Positions 47,600 to 57,634 of a stretch of DNA of 64,000 bases are shown piece after piece. The stretch comes from Campylobacter magnus (GTDB lineage Bacteria; Campylobacterota; Campylobacteria; Campylobacterales; Campylobacteraceae). Under the pieces are notes generated by a model. It did not search any database and was not told the origin of the DNA. It saw only the letters and a program-made list of their open reading frames with translations. A program made the translations under genes and the position numbers. Location: NCBI RefSeq assembly GCF_028649595.1, contig NZ_JAQSLK010000004.1:100777-164776 (forward strand), written 5' to 3'. Positions within the stretch are counted from its first letter, which is position 1. Every line of letters starts with the position of its first letter.

Positions 47600-48823
47600 C
47601 TAAAATTCTAAGCCAAAATGCTCTTTAAAAGTATCACAAACCGCCTTAAAATCCACTCCCTCGCAAGTGGGACTCTCTACAAATTTTTTATAAGTTTGTT
47701 TAAAGCCCTCTTTTAGCTCGGTGGTTTGAACACCATAGCTAATCGATAGTCCTGCTTCAATAAGCGCAGCTAGGCGGTCACAGCATTTTAGGGCTTTACC
47801 ATCAATTGCGTTGTATTCGTTTGTATTATACTGACTTAGCGCAGCACTTAGGCTTAGGCTTTCGTTATTTGGCATTATGCGGTTTTCAAACTCGCTTTTT
47901 ATGCGCTTATTTCCATCTTTTCGCACGCCTAAAATGTAGGCAAACTCTGAGCGAATTCTAGCTGGAGCAAGGGGGAGAATTTGCTCTTCTATCAGTCTCA
48001 TTTCATATTCGCTGATGATGTCATCAAGCCCCTTTACACCGTATTTAACAGGGCTTATAATATCTCTTGTAAGTGACTCTGGCAAGTCGTGAAAAAGAGC
48101 GCAATAAAAGTTATTTTCAAGTCTTTTATCACAAGCTTTTACTTCAAGGCTGTAAAAATACGAAAAAATCGCTACCACAAGCATATGTCCTAGAACATTT
48201 GTTTGCGGAATTCGCTGTGTTTGCGCCCAGCGCCTTTGAAAGCGCAAGCGACCACACAAATCAATTAGCTTTGAAAGCTTTGTGCTAGCTAAAAGCTCTT
48301 TTATACTACCTAGCTCAAAATAATCTTCAATCTCTTCATCTACCTTTGCTTTTAGCTCATCAATGCCCTCTAAAAACTTACTAGTTTGATATACTATCGC
48401 AAACTCCCATTTTGTAGCCAGGTAGCTAGCAGCTTTTAGGATAAGACGCTCTTTTTTATAAGTATCATCGCCTTTAAAAAAGTTATCAAGCCGCTCTTTA
48501 AACAGCTCATTTTCGCTATCAATGATTTTATCAAGTTGTGTTTTTATCCACGAGTTTAGCTCGCTAGCCTTGCTTTTTTGGATGTAGTGGAGCACATCTG
48601 GGCGAATATCAGTTACTACAACACGGCTTAAAAACTCAAAAACGCCGTATTCTACGATAACTCGCATGTTAATATCCCCTTCAAGCTTAGCTAGAAAATA
48701 CGCAATTAACACCTTATGGGCTTGTTTATCAAGCTCGTTAATATCAACCATTTTTGGATAGTCATTCCAGCGACTTATGCTTGCGGCTTTGAAAATATGT
48801 TCAATTAAGCTAGGATTTATCAT
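47600..48823 (-). CDS. HD-domain phosphohydrolase-like protein
   Basis: This 407-residue protein shows the HD motif FHDLPESLTRDII about residue 243, preceded by LGHMLVVAIFSYF, which supplies an upstream His. It resembles the YfbR/HD_3 nucleotidase group in its C-terminal half, while the N-terminal 190 residues are helical and unassigned. It may hydrolyse nucleotides. Its start (ATG 48823) lies just after queF. Confidence 0.75.
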   Translation of the reverse strand: MINPSLIEHIFKAASISRWNDYPKMVDINELDKQAHKVLIAYFLAKLEGDINMRVIVEYGVFEFLSRVVVTDIRPDVLHYIQKSKASELNSWIKTQLDKIIDSENELFKERLDNFFKGDDTYKKERLILKAASYLATKWEFAIVYQTSKFLEGIDELKAKVDEEIEDYFELGSIKELLASTKLSKLIDLCGRLRFQRRWAQTQRIPQTNVLGHMLVVAIFSYFYSLEVKACDKRLENNFYCALFHDLPESLTRDIISPVKYGVKGLDDIISEYEMRLIEEQILPLAPARIRSEFAYILGVRKDGNKRIKSEFENRIMPNNESLSLSAALSQYNTNEYNAIDGKALKCCDRLAALIEAGLSISYGVQTTELKEGFKQTYKKFVESPTCEGVDFKAVCDTFKEHFGLEF

Positions 48824-48832
48824 TTTTGCTCT

Positions 48833-49246
48833 TTAAAATGTGTTTTTTTGGATATTATAGCTAGTTTGTCCGCTTTGATTTGAGTTTAGCTCGATTATGG
48901 TATTAACATTGCCCCTAGGGTTAAAATCAGCTCTTAGCTCCATGTATTTTGGCTTTAAAGCGTTAAAAAGCGTGTTGTATATTTCATTTGCAGCGTTTTC
49001 GTGGCTGATGTGCCTGTGCATAAAGCTATTTATATATAGTTTTATCGCTTTTAGCTCGACAACTAGCTTATCAGGCACATAACTAAGGCTGATTGTAGCA
49101 AAATCAGGATAGCCAGAACGGGGACAAAGCGCACAAAACTCAGGCAAGGTGATATGGATAAAATAGTCGTTAGGGCTGGAATTCTCCCACAGCTCAAGGT
49201 CTTTTTTTACATCAAAATTGCTTATTATTTCTTCACCATAGCGCAT
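48833..49246 (-). CDS. queF: NADPH-dependent 7-cyano-7-deazaguanine reductase
   Basis: QueF (137 aa) reduces preQ0 to preQ1 in queuosine biosynthesis. FCALCPRSGYPDFATI holds the active-site Cys41 (the Cys before PRSG). The Glu/His loop FMHRHISHENAANEI is also present. The length is that of the short unimodular QueF. Confidence 0.95.
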   Translation of the reverse strand: MRYGEEIISNFDVKKDLELWENSSPNDYFIHITLPEFCALCPRSGYPDFATISLSYVPDKLVVELKAIKLYINSFMHRHISHENAANEIYNTLFNALKPKYMELRADFNPRGNVNTIIELNSNQSGQTSYNIQKNTF

Positions 49247-49299
49247 TTTATTTCCTTTTGATTTTTTAGTGATTTTAGCATAAATTTTTGAATTTAGTG

Positions 49300-49959
49300 T
49301 TTTGGGAATTCTAGAATTTTGGTGTTTTTGCCTTGGGAATTCTAGAATTCCCTACTATGTCATCCCCCAGCCCCTTTAGGGGATCTCTATATGGAATTCT
49401 AGAATTCTTAAATGATATAAACGCAAAAAGCCTCTAGGAATTCTAGATTTTTGCTCGCTTTAGTGAGGCTTGCCCCTAGCCCCGCAAATTTTATAAGGGC
49501 TACGCCCTAAACCATTAGGGGCTGCCGCCCCTAAAACCCCGCTAAAATCTGGAATTGCTTTATCTGCGTTTTTGGGGGAATTCTAGAATTCTTAGACAAA
49601 TTTAGCGTAGGAATTCTAGAATTTAGCCTTAGGAATTCTAGAATTTTGGTGTTTTTGCCTTGGGAATTCTAGAATTTTTAGGAAATTCTAGAATTTGCTT
49701 AGAAATTCTAGAATTTTGCTCGCTTTTAGGCTAGATAAATCTAGCCTAGCTCGCAAATTTTATAAGGGCTACGCCCTAAACCATTAGGGGCTGCCGCCCC
49801 TAAAACCCCACTAAAATCTGGAATTGCTTTATCTGCGTTTTTGGGGGAATTCTAGATTTTCTGGGGGTTAGGGGCTGTCTTTTTTTTGGAATTCTAGAAT
49901 TCCTAGTGATTTTTACTTGGGAATTCTAGATTTATGCTAGAAATTCTAGTTATACAAAG
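49300..49959. repeat. Repeat-only tract of about 650 bp
   Basis: This gene-free stretch contains two tandem copies of a roughly 280-bp unit. Each unit has the three-hairpin repeat (C at 49451-49547, D at 49717-49816) followed by CTGGAATTGCTTTATCTGCG. Many EcoRI-core palindromes lie between them. The CCCCCAGCCCCTTTAGGGGA variant of the GTCATCC hairpin is at about 49360-49384. Confidence 0.8.
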
Positions 49960-50346
49960 CTAAAAGCTTACAGCCCATCTGCCATTTATTTTTTCTAATT
50001 TTACTTGGCTTTTTTCGCTATTTTCGTTATTAAAAAGCATATTTATTTCTACTACTATGCCATCATCTTCATCTGTGCTATTAAGCACTAGTATGTCTTT
50101 TAAGCCGCCGTTTTTGGCTATTTTTTCTTGAAGTTCTTGGCTAGTTTCTTTTAGCTTGCTTTTTATAGCGTTTTGTTCACCTTGGCTTTTTGTTACTTCA
50201 TCTAGAGCAAAATACTCGCTTAGCTTTTTATCATTACCTGAAATCAATGCTTTTATAGCATTTAGTGCCACATCCTCTGGTGAGTCCTGCCCACAAGTAA
50301 TAAAAAATGTCAAAATAGCAATAAGAAGTAATCTTGTAAACTTCAT
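49960..50346 (-). CDS. DUF4878-like secreted protein/lipoprotein
   Basis: This 128-residue protein begins MKFTRLLLIAILTFFITCGQ. The Cys after a hydrophobic stretch may be a lipobox (weak). The mature part (PEDVALNAIKALISGNDKKL to INGRWAVSF) fits the small NTF2-like DUF4878 family seen in many lipoproteins. The function is unknown. It lies just after gyrB on the same strand. Confidence 0.65.
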   Translation of the reverse strand: MKFTRLLLIAILTFFITCGQDSPEDVALNAIKALISGNDKKLSEYFALDEVTKSQGEQNAIKSKLKETSQELQEKIAKNGGLKDILVLNSTDEDDGIVVEINMLFNNENSEKSQVKLEKINGRWAVSF

Positions 50347-50366
50347 TTTAAAATCTATAAAATTAC

Positions 50367-52679
50367 TTATACATCAAGGTGCTTGACATCTTTTGCGTGG
50401 GCTTGGATGTAGTCTCTGCGAGGCTCTACCTCATCGCCCATAAATAACTCAAAAATATCGCTGGCTTTTTGCATATCCTCTATGCTGATTTTAAGTAAGC
50501 GGCGATTTTCAGGATTCATCGTTGTCTCCCACAGTTGGTCTGGATTCATCTCGCCAAGACCTTTGTAGCGTTGTATATCTGCTCCTTTTTTTGCACTTTC
50601 TTCTATCTCATCTAATATAGCAACCGGATCAGAGCCAAGGTCTAAGCCACGCTCTTTCATCTTGCTATGAATGTGAAGTGCCTCTTCAAAAATCGCATTT
50701 GTAAAGAGCAAATCGCTAATTACAAGCTCTTCAAGTCCGTTTGCAGTTTGTGCGTAAATGCGAATTTCATCATCATTTAGATAACTATTTAGTATATTAA
50801 ATCCATCGCTTTCAATCTTAGCCTTAATCTCATCAAAAAGCTCAGGGTAAGGCAATCCGATAAGATCAGGATTTTCTATCATATGGCGGATCGCGCTTAT
50901 TATATTAAAGCGTTTTTTAAGCTCATTTAGCATAGAGCGGTATTGCGCCACAAGTTTTAGATAATCAATCAAATCAGCACCGCCCACGCCCTCAAACTCA
51001 CGGCTTTCTATGCCAGTTTCAATTAAAAACTCATTTAAGGCTCGTTCGTCTTTTAAATAGATTTTTTTCTTGCCTTTTTTGTATAGATAAAGTGGCGGTT
51101 GGGCTAGATATACATAGCCTTTTTCTATTATCGGCGTCAAAAAGCGGAAGAAAAATGTGAGAAGCAAGGTTTGAATATGTGAGCCATCCACATCAGCATC
51201 GGTCATAATGATGATTTTATGATATCTTAGGCGGTTTTCATCAAACTCCTCACCCACCCCGCAGCCAAAGGCGGTGATCATATTTTTTATCTCTTCGCTT
51301 TGAAGAATTTTATCAAGGCGTGATTTTTCTACATTTAGGATTTTTCCACGAAGTGGCAAGATAGCTTGAAATCCTCTATCTCTGCCTTGCTTAGCTGAAC
51401 CCCCAGCTGAATCACCCTCTACAAGGTAGATCTCGCACTCACTAGCTTCTTTACTCTGGCAATCTGCTAGCTTGCCTGGCAGCGTGCCTACGCTATTTAT
51501 ATTGTCTTTTTTGCGAGTAAGATCCCTAGCTCTTTTTGCTGCTTCTCTACCACGCGCTGCTAAAAGAGCTTTATTCATTATAGCTCTTGCTTCGTTTGGA
51601 TTTTCTTCAAAGTATTTTACTAAGGTTTCAAAAACCATTTTTTGCGTGATTGGCTTTACATAGCTTGATCCTAGCTTGCCTTTTGTTTGCCCTTCAAATT
51701 GTGGCTCAGGCACTTTTACGCTAATTACTGCTACAAGTCCTTCTCTCACATCATCGCCTGTAATTTTGGTATCTTTTTCTCTAGCACTTGCGTTTGCTGC
51801 GATGTAGTTTGTAATCGCTCTTGTAAGCCCAGCTCTAAATCCAGCCTCGTGCGTTCCACCATCTGGAGTTTTTATATTATTTACAAAGCTTAGTAAGCTC
51901 TCGCTATAACTTTCATTATAAAGAAGCGCAAACTCTACTATCACATCATCTTCGCCGCCGCAGAAGCTTACAGCCTTGCTTAGTGCATTAGTTTTGTTCA
52001 TATCAGTAACAAAGCTAGTAAGACCGCCTTCAAAATGATAACTCTTTTTAAAACCATCTCTTTCATCGCTGAAATTTATGGTAATTTTTGGATTTAGATA
52101 AGCAAGTTCTGCAAAGCGTTTTGCTAGAATTTCTCTATCAAAAACTACTATTTCAAATATACTATCATCAGGCCAAAACTCCACGCAAGTGCCAGTTTTT
52201 TTAGTAGCTGCGCCTTGGCTTAGTTCATTTTGGGGAATTCCAGCTGCAAAATCCTCATGCCAGCAATATCCATCTCGCTGTATATCCAAAATCAGCTTTT
52301 TACTTAGAGCATTTACTACTGAGACGCCCACGCCGTGAAGTCCACCTGAGACTTTATAAGTGTCTTTATCAAACTTACCACCAGCATGAAGCACGGTTAA
52401 AACGACAGTGGCTGCGCTGATTTTTTCAGTTGGGTGCATGGCTACTGGAATTCCACGGCCGTTATCGCTGATTTTTGCTGAGCCATCACGCGTTAAAGTT
52501 ACATTTATAGTATCACAAAAGCCAGCCATTGCCTCATCAATGCTATTATCCACTACTTCATAAATCATGTGATGAAGACCGCCGATATTTGTATCGCCTA
52601 TATACATACCAGGGCGTTTGCGAACTGCTTCTAGGCCTTTTAAGACCTTGATATTATCTGCTCCGTAATTGTGTTCCAT
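50367..52679 (-). CDS. gyrB: DNA gyrase subunit B
   Basis: GyrB (770 aa) supplies the ATPase and part of the TOPRIM site of DNA gyrase. The GHKL ATPase motif MIYEVVDNSIDEAMAG (about residues 40-55), GRGIPV, the TOPRIM EGDSAGGSAKQGRDR and DADVDGSHIQ, and the C-terminal TTMNPENRRLL are present. It follows dnaN on the same strand, as in Campylobacter. Confidence 0.98.
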   Translation of the reverse strand: MEHNYGADNIKVLKGLEAVRKRPGMYIGDTNIGGLHHMIYEVVDNSIDEAMAGFCDTINVTLTRDGSAKISDNGRGIPVAMHPTEKISAATVVLTVLHAGGKFDKDTYKVSGGLHGVGVSVVNALSKKLILDIQRDGYCWHEDFAAGIPQNELSQGAATKKTGTCVEFWPDDSIFEIVVFDREILAKRFAELAYLNPKITINFSDERDGFKKSYHFEGGLTSFVTDMNKTNALSKAVSFCGGEDDVIVEFALLYNESYSESLLSFVNNIKTPDGGTHEAGFRAGLTRAITNYIAANASAREKDTKITGDDVREGLVAVISVKVPEPQFEGQTKGKLGSSYVKPITQKMVFETLVKYFEENPNEARAIMNKALLAARGREAAKRARDLTRKKDNINSVGTLPGKLADCQSKEASECEIYLVEGDSAGGSAKQGRDRGFQAILPLRGKILNVEKSRLDKILQSEEIKNMITAFGCGVGEEFDENRLRYHKIIIMTDADVDGSHIQTLLLTFFFRFLTPIIEKGYVYLAQPPLYLYKKGKKKIYLKDERALNEFLIETGIESREFEGVGGADLIDYLKLVAQYRSMLNELKKRFNIISAIRHMIENPDLIGLPYPELFDEIKAKIESDGFNILNSYLNDDEIRIYAQTANGLEELVISDLLFTNAIFEEALHIHSKMKERGLDLGSDPVAILDEIEESAKKGADIQRYKGLGEMNPDQLWETTMNPENRRLLKISIEDMQKASDIFELFMGDEVEPRRDYIQAHAKDVKHLDV

Positions 52680-52687
52680 ATTTTGCC

Positions 52688-53755
52688 TTATTTAGATACT
52701 TGAACTATCATTATGCGTAGGTTTTCACTCTTTAGCATGATTGGCATGCCAGCATCGTTGTAGTTAAACTCAAAGCTATCACTCTCAATAGCCCCCAAAA
52801 AATCTAGGATATTTTTTGATTTTACTTTTATATCGTAATTCCCAGCGATTTCTAGATTTGTTTCGGTTTCGGTTTGAGCGATTTCACCTAGTTGGTTTTG
52901 AGTTGAAAAGTTTATTATTTCTTTGCTAAAACTGATTTTTATATCCTCGCTTAGTAGTTTTACTGTTTTTATACCATCTATTATTTCATTACGATTTAGC
53001 GTGATTTTGTTAGCAAAGTTTGAGTTAATCAGCCTTTCATAATCAGCATATGTGCCGTTAATTAGCTTTGTAAAGAATACAAAATTCTCAGCCCTAGCCA
53101 TCAAAATCGTCTCATCATAGAAAATTTCTATATTTTGAGTTAGTAGTTTTTGTATCTCTGTTATTGCTCTTTTTGGGATGATGATTTTTATGTTTTTGCC
53201 AGCACTTATATTTAGTTCATATACTGCTAGGCGTCTGCCATCTGATGCTACTATGTTCATGCCATTTTCTTTTATATCAAGCAAAGCACCAGTAAACTCA
53301 TATTTTGGATTATTTGGGTCTATGCAGTATTCTACTTTTTTTAGACTTTGGCTTAGAATTCCTGCGTTTATATCAAATTTATCTTTATTTTCTAAGCTAG
53401 GGAAAAATGGAAAATCACTTGCTCTTTGCATTGCTATTTTAAATTGTGAGCGATTTTGCTTTACATGTAAATTATCATTTTCACTACTTAGTGTGATTTC
53501 TCCATCTTTTAGATTTTTTATGATATCAAGCAAGTTTTTACCATGCGCTGTGGCTTCTCCGCTTTCTTTTAGCTCTACATCAGTTACTAGGTATTCTAGA
53601 CCTATTTCATTATCAGTAGCTTTTAGCACCAAGCCTTGTTCATCAATTTTAAAGTAAATATGTGAGTTTACTGCACTTTGATCCTTTTTTTCAGTAAAGG
53701 AATTCAAGTTTGAAATGTATTTTTCTAAAACTTGTCTTTTTATTGTAAACTTCAT
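52688..53755 (-). CDS. dnaN: DNA polymerase III beta sliding clamp
   Basis: DnaN (355 aa) is the sliding clamp that keeps the replicase on DNA. The family pattern (KRQVLEKYISNLNSF, DGRRLAVYEL, MPIMLKSENLRIMIVQV at the end) and the place between dnaA and gyrB support it. It starts at ATG 53755 on the minus strand, next to the origin gap. Confidence 0.97.
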   Translation of the reverse strand: MKFTIKRQVLEKYISNLNSFTEKKDQSAVNSHIYFKIDEQGLVLKATDNEIGLEYLVTDVELKESGEATAHGKNLLDIIKNLKDGEITLSSENDNLHVKQNRSQFKIAMQRASDFPFFPSLENKDKFDINAGILSQSLKKVEYCIDPNNPKYEFTGALLDIKENGMNIVASDGRRLAVYELNISAGKNIKIIIPKRAITEIQKLLTQNIEIFYDETILMARAENFVFFTKLINGTYADYERLINSNFANKITLNRNEIIDGIKTVKLLSEDIKISFSKEIINFSTQNQLGEIAQTETETNLEIAGNYDIKVKSKNILDFLGAIESDSFEFNYNDAGMPIMLKSENLRIMIVQVSK

Positions 53756-53885
53756 TTTTTGTCCTTTTATTTAGTTTTATTTTTTTGCTGTTATTGTGTC
53801 CTGTGAAAATGTGAAAATCTACTTAAAACATCTAGAATTCCTACATTTTAGGCGTGAAAAACTTTTAAATTCTCTTCACATAATT
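53756..53885. other. oriC: Likely chromosomal origin, dnaA-dnaN gap
   Basis: This 130-bp gap is short but packed. TGTGAAAA boxes (complement TTTTCACA) are at 53802-53809 and 53810-53817. A GCGTGAAAA variant is at about 53852-53860, and TTCACA/TTCACC boxes lie at 53875-53888. They resemble Campylobacter DnaA boxes. An AT-rich run next to dnaN could be the unwinding element. I recall that C. jejuni oriC maps to the dnaA-dnaN gap. One EcoRI-core half-palindrome lies inside. Confidence 0.7.
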
Positions 53886-55193
53886 TCACCGTTTTTGTAA
53901 GATTTTGTTTTTTATTTCTTCAATTTTAGCTTTAAAAACTGAGTCGTTATTCATAAGCTCATTGATTTTTTTGATATTATGTGAAACAGCACTATGATCT
54001 TTTAGCCCAAAGTTCACAGCCAGAGCTGGCATTGAGTTTGGTGTCAAACTCTTTGCTAGATAGATGCAAATGCGCCTTGCTTCTACGATTTTTTTAGTTT
54101 TACTTTTTGATTTAATCTCAGAGATTTTCACATTCAAATTACTTGCTACAAGTGCTATTATTTCATCAATACTGCTGCTGTCTTTTTGCACTTTTACTTG
54201 ATCTTTTATCACAGTTTTAGCAAATTCCAAAGTGATTTTTTGGCTCATTAGCCTAGCAAAAGCATTTAAGCTAAGCAAAGCACCTTCAATCTCACGGATA
54301 TTATCGCCCATATTTGTAGCTATGTAATCAATCGTTTCATTATCCAAGCTAACACCGTCAAACTCGCATTTTGCCTTTATAATACGGATTTTGGTATCAA
54401 GCTCAGGTGGGGTGATATTTGCTATAAGACCGCTTTCAAACCTACTTACAAGGCGTTCTTCAAAGCCTTTTAGAAGTTTTGGTGGATTATCGCTAGTTAG
54501 CACGATTTGCGCTTTTTTTTCACGCAGGTCGTTAAAGGTGTGAAAAAACTCTTCTCTAATTTTTTCTGATTTTTCTTGGGCAAGAAATTGCACATCATCG
54601 ATTAAAAGAATATCGCAGGTGCGGTATTTTTCTTTGAATTTTTGCATGGTTTTGTTTTGCACATTTACCACAAAGTCGTTAAAAAACTGCTCTGATGTCA
54701 CGCAGATCACATTTTGACCATGATTTAATGCGTAGTTGCCGATGCTATGGAGCAAATGTGTCTTGCCAAGGCCTGTTGAGCCGTAGATAAAAAGCGGATT
54801 GTATTTTTTGCCAGGTTCTGTCGCCACCATCTGTGAGACTTGAAAGGCTAACTGATTGCTATGACCTACGATGAAGTTTTCAAAGGTGTAGTTTTCGTAG
54901 ATTTGGGCGCGGTTTTGCTTATTTTGGGCTAGAAGTACGCTCTTTTTTTGCTCGCCTTGGCTGCTAGCGCAGATGATTTTTATAGCTGGTTTATGTGTTA
55001 TTAGGCTCTCAAAGGTATTTGCTATCAGGCTAGAAAATTTTGTGCGGATATAATTTGCCACCAAAGCATTTGGTGCGATAAATACGACCTCAGAGCTATT
55101 TGAGCGTGATTCATCAAAAATTATTTGCGAAATGTAGTTTTTAGCTTCACTTTTAGATAGCTTTGCTATTACGCTATTTGCGACCTCTAACAC
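53886..55193 (-). CDS. dnaA: Chromosomal replication initiator protein DnaA
   Basis: DnaA (435 aa, GTG start at 55193) binds DnaA boxes and opens oriC. The AAA+ core has the Walker A YGSTGLGKTHLLHS (about residues 136-149), the Walker B LLIDDVQFLA and the DnaA signature region LKDHSAVSHNIKKI near the C-terminus. It is divergent from ruvC. Confidence 0.98.
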   Translation of the reverse strand: MLEVANSVIAKLSKSEAKNYISQIIFDESRSNSSEVVFIAPNALVANYIRTKFSSLIANTFESLITHKPAIKIICASSQGEQKKSVLLAQNKQNRAQIYENYTFENFIVGHSNQLAFQVSQMVATEPGKKYNPLFIYGSTGLGKTHLLHSIGNYALNHGQNVICVTSEQFFNDFVVNVQNKTMQKFKEKYRTCDILLIDDVQFLAQEKSEKIREEFFHTFNDLREKKAQIVLTSDNPPKLLKGFEERLVSRFESGLIANITPPELDTKIRIIKAKCEFDGVSLDNETIDYIATNMGDNIREIEGALLSLNAFARLMSQKITLEFAKTVIKDQVKVQKDSSSIDEIIALVASNLNVKISEIKSKSKTKKIVEARRICIYLAKSLTPNSMPALAVNFGLKDHSAVSHNIKKINELMNNDSVFKAKIEEIKNKILQKR

Positions 55194-55287
55194 AGATTTT
55201 TACCCTTTGAAAATATAAAAAATAGCCTTATTCTAACAAAATTTTAAAAAAAAGTCTATTATAATCTAAAAAAAATTAGGAAAATCA

Positions 55288-55767
55288 ATGATAATCTTAG
55301 GCATAGACCCTGGCACTAGAAACTGCGGATATGCTCTTTTAGAGCGTGGAAATGGCGGCGTCTCATCCTCAAAAAAGCTACTTGAAGCTGGGCTAATAAA
55401 AATCACAAAAGAAAGTCTAGAATATCAAATCACGCAGATGTGCGAGGGAATTGATCTCATCTTTAGCCAGCATAAAATCGATGAGGTCGCAATCGAAGAT
55501 ATATTTTATGCATATAATCCTCAAACCGTGCTAAAACTAGCGCAATTTCGTGGTGCGCTTTTGCTTAAAATCATGCAACTTCACGGAAAATTCACAGCCT
55601 ACACGCCACTGCAAGTAAAAAAGGCAGTTACTGGCAATGGCAAGGCAGCAAAAGAGCAAGTAAGCTTTATGGTACGGCGTTTTTTGGGAATTCAAAAAGA
55701 GATTAAGCCTCTTGATATAACAGATGCTATTGCCATTGCGCTAGCGCATTCTTTTTCTGTGCGTTAG
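55288..55767 (+). CDS. ruvC: Holliday junction resolvase RuvC
   Basis: RuvC (159 aa) cleaves Holliday junctions. It starts with [15 protein letters not shown] (catalytic Asp7) and carries [11 protein letters not shown], the basic [15 protein letters not shown] and the C-terminal [12 protein letters not shown] acid site. It is divergent from dnaA with a roughly 95-bp AT-rich gap, which probably holds both promoters. Confidence 0.97.
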   Translation: MIILGIDPGTRNCGYALLERGNGGVSSSKKLLEAGLIKITKESLEYQITQMCEGIDLIFSQHKIDEVAIEDIFYAYNPQTVLKLAQFRGALLLKIMQLHGKFTAYTPLQVKKAVTGNGKAAKEQVSFMVRRFLGIQKEIKPLDITDAIAIALAHSFSVR

Positions 55768-56215
55768 AAAATGAAATTCTAGAATTCCGTCATTGCGAGC
55801 AAAGCGAAGCAATCTCATCACAAAGAATTCTAGAATTCTTAGGCTTTTTGGGGGTTAGGGGGTATTTTTTATTTTAAGGAATTCTAGTTTAGGGAATTCT
55901 AGAATTCCTCAAAATTCCGTCATTGCGAGCGAAGCGAAGCAATCTCATCACAAAGAATTCTAGAATTCTAAAATAGCCGTCATTGCGAGCGAAGCGAAGC
56001 AATCTCATCAAAAAGAATTCTAGAATTCTAGAATTAAGAATTCTAGAATTCCCTACTATGTCATCCCCCAGCTTGACTGGGGGATCTCATTTAAAAATTC
56101 CGTCATTGCGAGCGAAGCGAAGCAATCTCATCACAAAGAATTCTTAGAATTTTAGAATTTCACACGGAATTCTAGAATTCTAGAATTAAGAATTCTAGAA
56201 TTCCCTAGCTTTTTA
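55768..56215. repeat. Repeat-only tract after ruvC
   Basis: Four TCATTGCGAG...GCAATCTCATCA hairpins in the same direction, with near-identical spacing, plus several EcoRI-core palindromes, a GGGGGTTAGGGGG box and a GTCATCCCCCAGCTTGACTG hairpin (56059-56088). The four units look like a recent tandem expansion. Confidence 0.8.
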
Positions 56216-56243
56216 AGCTAAATATTTTAGCTTATGATTTTTG

Positions 56244-56762
56244 TTAATAAATTGTTGTGCTTGAGCCGATAGCTATAGCACCTTTATCATTGTTTAAAAC
56301 AAGACCTTGTACTTCTATTCTTGAGTCAAAATAAGCTTGTACAACATCTGCTTCTAGAACTTCTTTGCAAACACCTCTGTTTTTATTTGTGCTATTTTTA
56401 GCAAAGACAATGTAAGCTGGTGCAGTGCCAGTGGCAGGTCTATCTACTAGCTTCATAGCGATACAGTTTTCACCACCAACTTTTAGGATACCATCATTGT
56501 CAGCACCACTGGCAGTCGCTGGTCTATCAGCATGTTCTAGAGGCACATTTGTAATTTCATTCCATTTAACAGTAGCACCAAATTCACCTTTTACTGCATA
56601 GTAACTAGCAACGTCGTTTAGTAGTGTGCGTAGGTTAGCGACAGTAGTTGCGACTTCAGCGTCAGTTCTTGTAGCAGCAAGGCGAGGGATAGCTACGCTA
56701 GCTAGAATTCCTAATATAACGATCACGAAGATCAGCTCTATCATTGTAAAGCCCTTTTTCAT
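56244..56762 (-). CDS. Type IV pilin/type II secretion pseudopilin, paralogue 2
   Basis: This 172-residue protein has the same prepilin leader and helix (MKKGFTMIELIFVIVILGIL through RLAATRTDAE) as the gene at 13472-14029, then a different C-terminal part (TVANLRTLLNDVASYYAVKG, ENCIAMKLVDRPA, RGVCKEVLEADVVQAY). It should be cut after Gly4 and assembled in a pseudopilus. Upstream DNA to about 56900 is also shared. This suggests gene duplication with later divergence or segmental exchange. Confidence 0.85.
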   Translation of the reverse strand: MKKGFTMIELIFVIVILGILASVAIPRLAATRTDAEVATTVANLRTLLNDVASYYAVKGEFGATVKWNEITNVPLEHADRPATASGADNDGILKVGGENCIAMKLVDRPATGTAPAYIVFAKNSTNKNRGVCKEVLEADVVQAYFDSRIEVQGLVLNNDKGAIAIGSSTTIY

Positions 56763-56900
56763 GGCTAACTCCTTTAAATGTTAAATGTGGCGCAATCTTA
56801 CTATCTTAATTATTAAATTTTACTTAAAATAAGCTATTTTTTTGCTTTTGTTAATGTTTTATTAAGTATTTTTTTTGTTAAAGTATTTTTGCTAGGGAAT
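56763..56900. promoter_or_regulatory. Conserved upstream region of pilin paralogue 2
   Basis: This closely resembles 14030-14170, including the AGGAG site, TTAAAATAAGCTATTTTTTT and TTTTGTTAATGTTTTATTAA. The other copy has a longer T run (15 T) after this block. Confidence 0.6.
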
Positions 56901-57330
56901 TCTAGAATTTATTCTAGGGAATTCTAAAATTTTACTAGGAATTCTAGAATTCCCTATTATGTCATCCTCGGGCTTGACCCGAGGATCTCTATAGAAATTC
57001 TAAATTTATTTATAATGAGATCCCCCGATCAAGTCGGGGGATGACACAATGCTTAGGGAATTTTGAACGGAATTTTAAGCGGAATTTTTGAATGAGATTG
57101 CTTCGCTTCGCTCGCAATGACGAATTTGACGGAATTTTAGAATTCTTTTTTAGCTCGCTTTAGTGGGGCAAGCCCCACTGCTCGCAAATTTTATAAGGGC
57201 TACGCCCTAAACCCTTAGGGGCTGCCGCCCCTAAAACCCCGCTAAAATCTAGAATTCTCCCTCGCAATGACGGAATTTTGAACGAGATTGCTCCCTCTTT
57301 TTTTAAAGCCTCGCAATGACGAGAATTCTA
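56900..57330. repeat. Repeat cluster with three-hairpin repeat copy E
   Basis: This holds EcoRI-core palindromes, CCTCGGG-type and CCCCCGATC-type hairpins, GCAATCTC arms, and copy E of the three-hairpin repeat (57150-57247). In copy E the first hairpin is AGTGGGGC/GCCCCACT instead of GGGCTAGAT/ATCTAGCCC, so the stem is kept while the sequence differs. Confidence 0.8.
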
Positions 57331-57415
57331 GAATTCCTAAAACTATAAAAAAGCTAAAAATACCCCCTAACCCCCAAAAACTAGAATTCCTAAGCCAAAT
57401 CTAGAATTCCTAGAA

Positions 57416-57634
57416 TTACATTTTGCCTTCTACTCTGTCTTTTGCTTGGTAGTTGTTGTAAATGCCATTAAACATTGCTTTATCTTTGGCTTTTAGCTTT
57501 GGTTTTGGTTTTTGTGGCAAATACGACTTAATGCAGTCGTTGATGCAGTCATTTTGCAAAAAATCAACCTCGCCTCCAAAAGCACAAACAAACAGCGCAA
57601 ATGACGCTATAATCGCTCTCACGCCTTGCCTCAT
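57416..57634 (-). CDS. Small secreted protein with two Cys
   Basis: This 72-residue frame has a signal peptide (MRQGVRAIIASFALFVCAFG) and a mature part with Cys residues in NDCINDCIKSYL and a basic PKPKPKLKAKDK run. Its start overlaps the stop of the upstream gene by four bases. No family recognised. Confidence 0.5.
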   Translation of the reverse strand: MRQGVRAIIASFALFVCAFGGEVDFLQNDCINDCIKSYLPQKPKPKLKAKDKAMFNGIYNNYQAKDRVEGKM

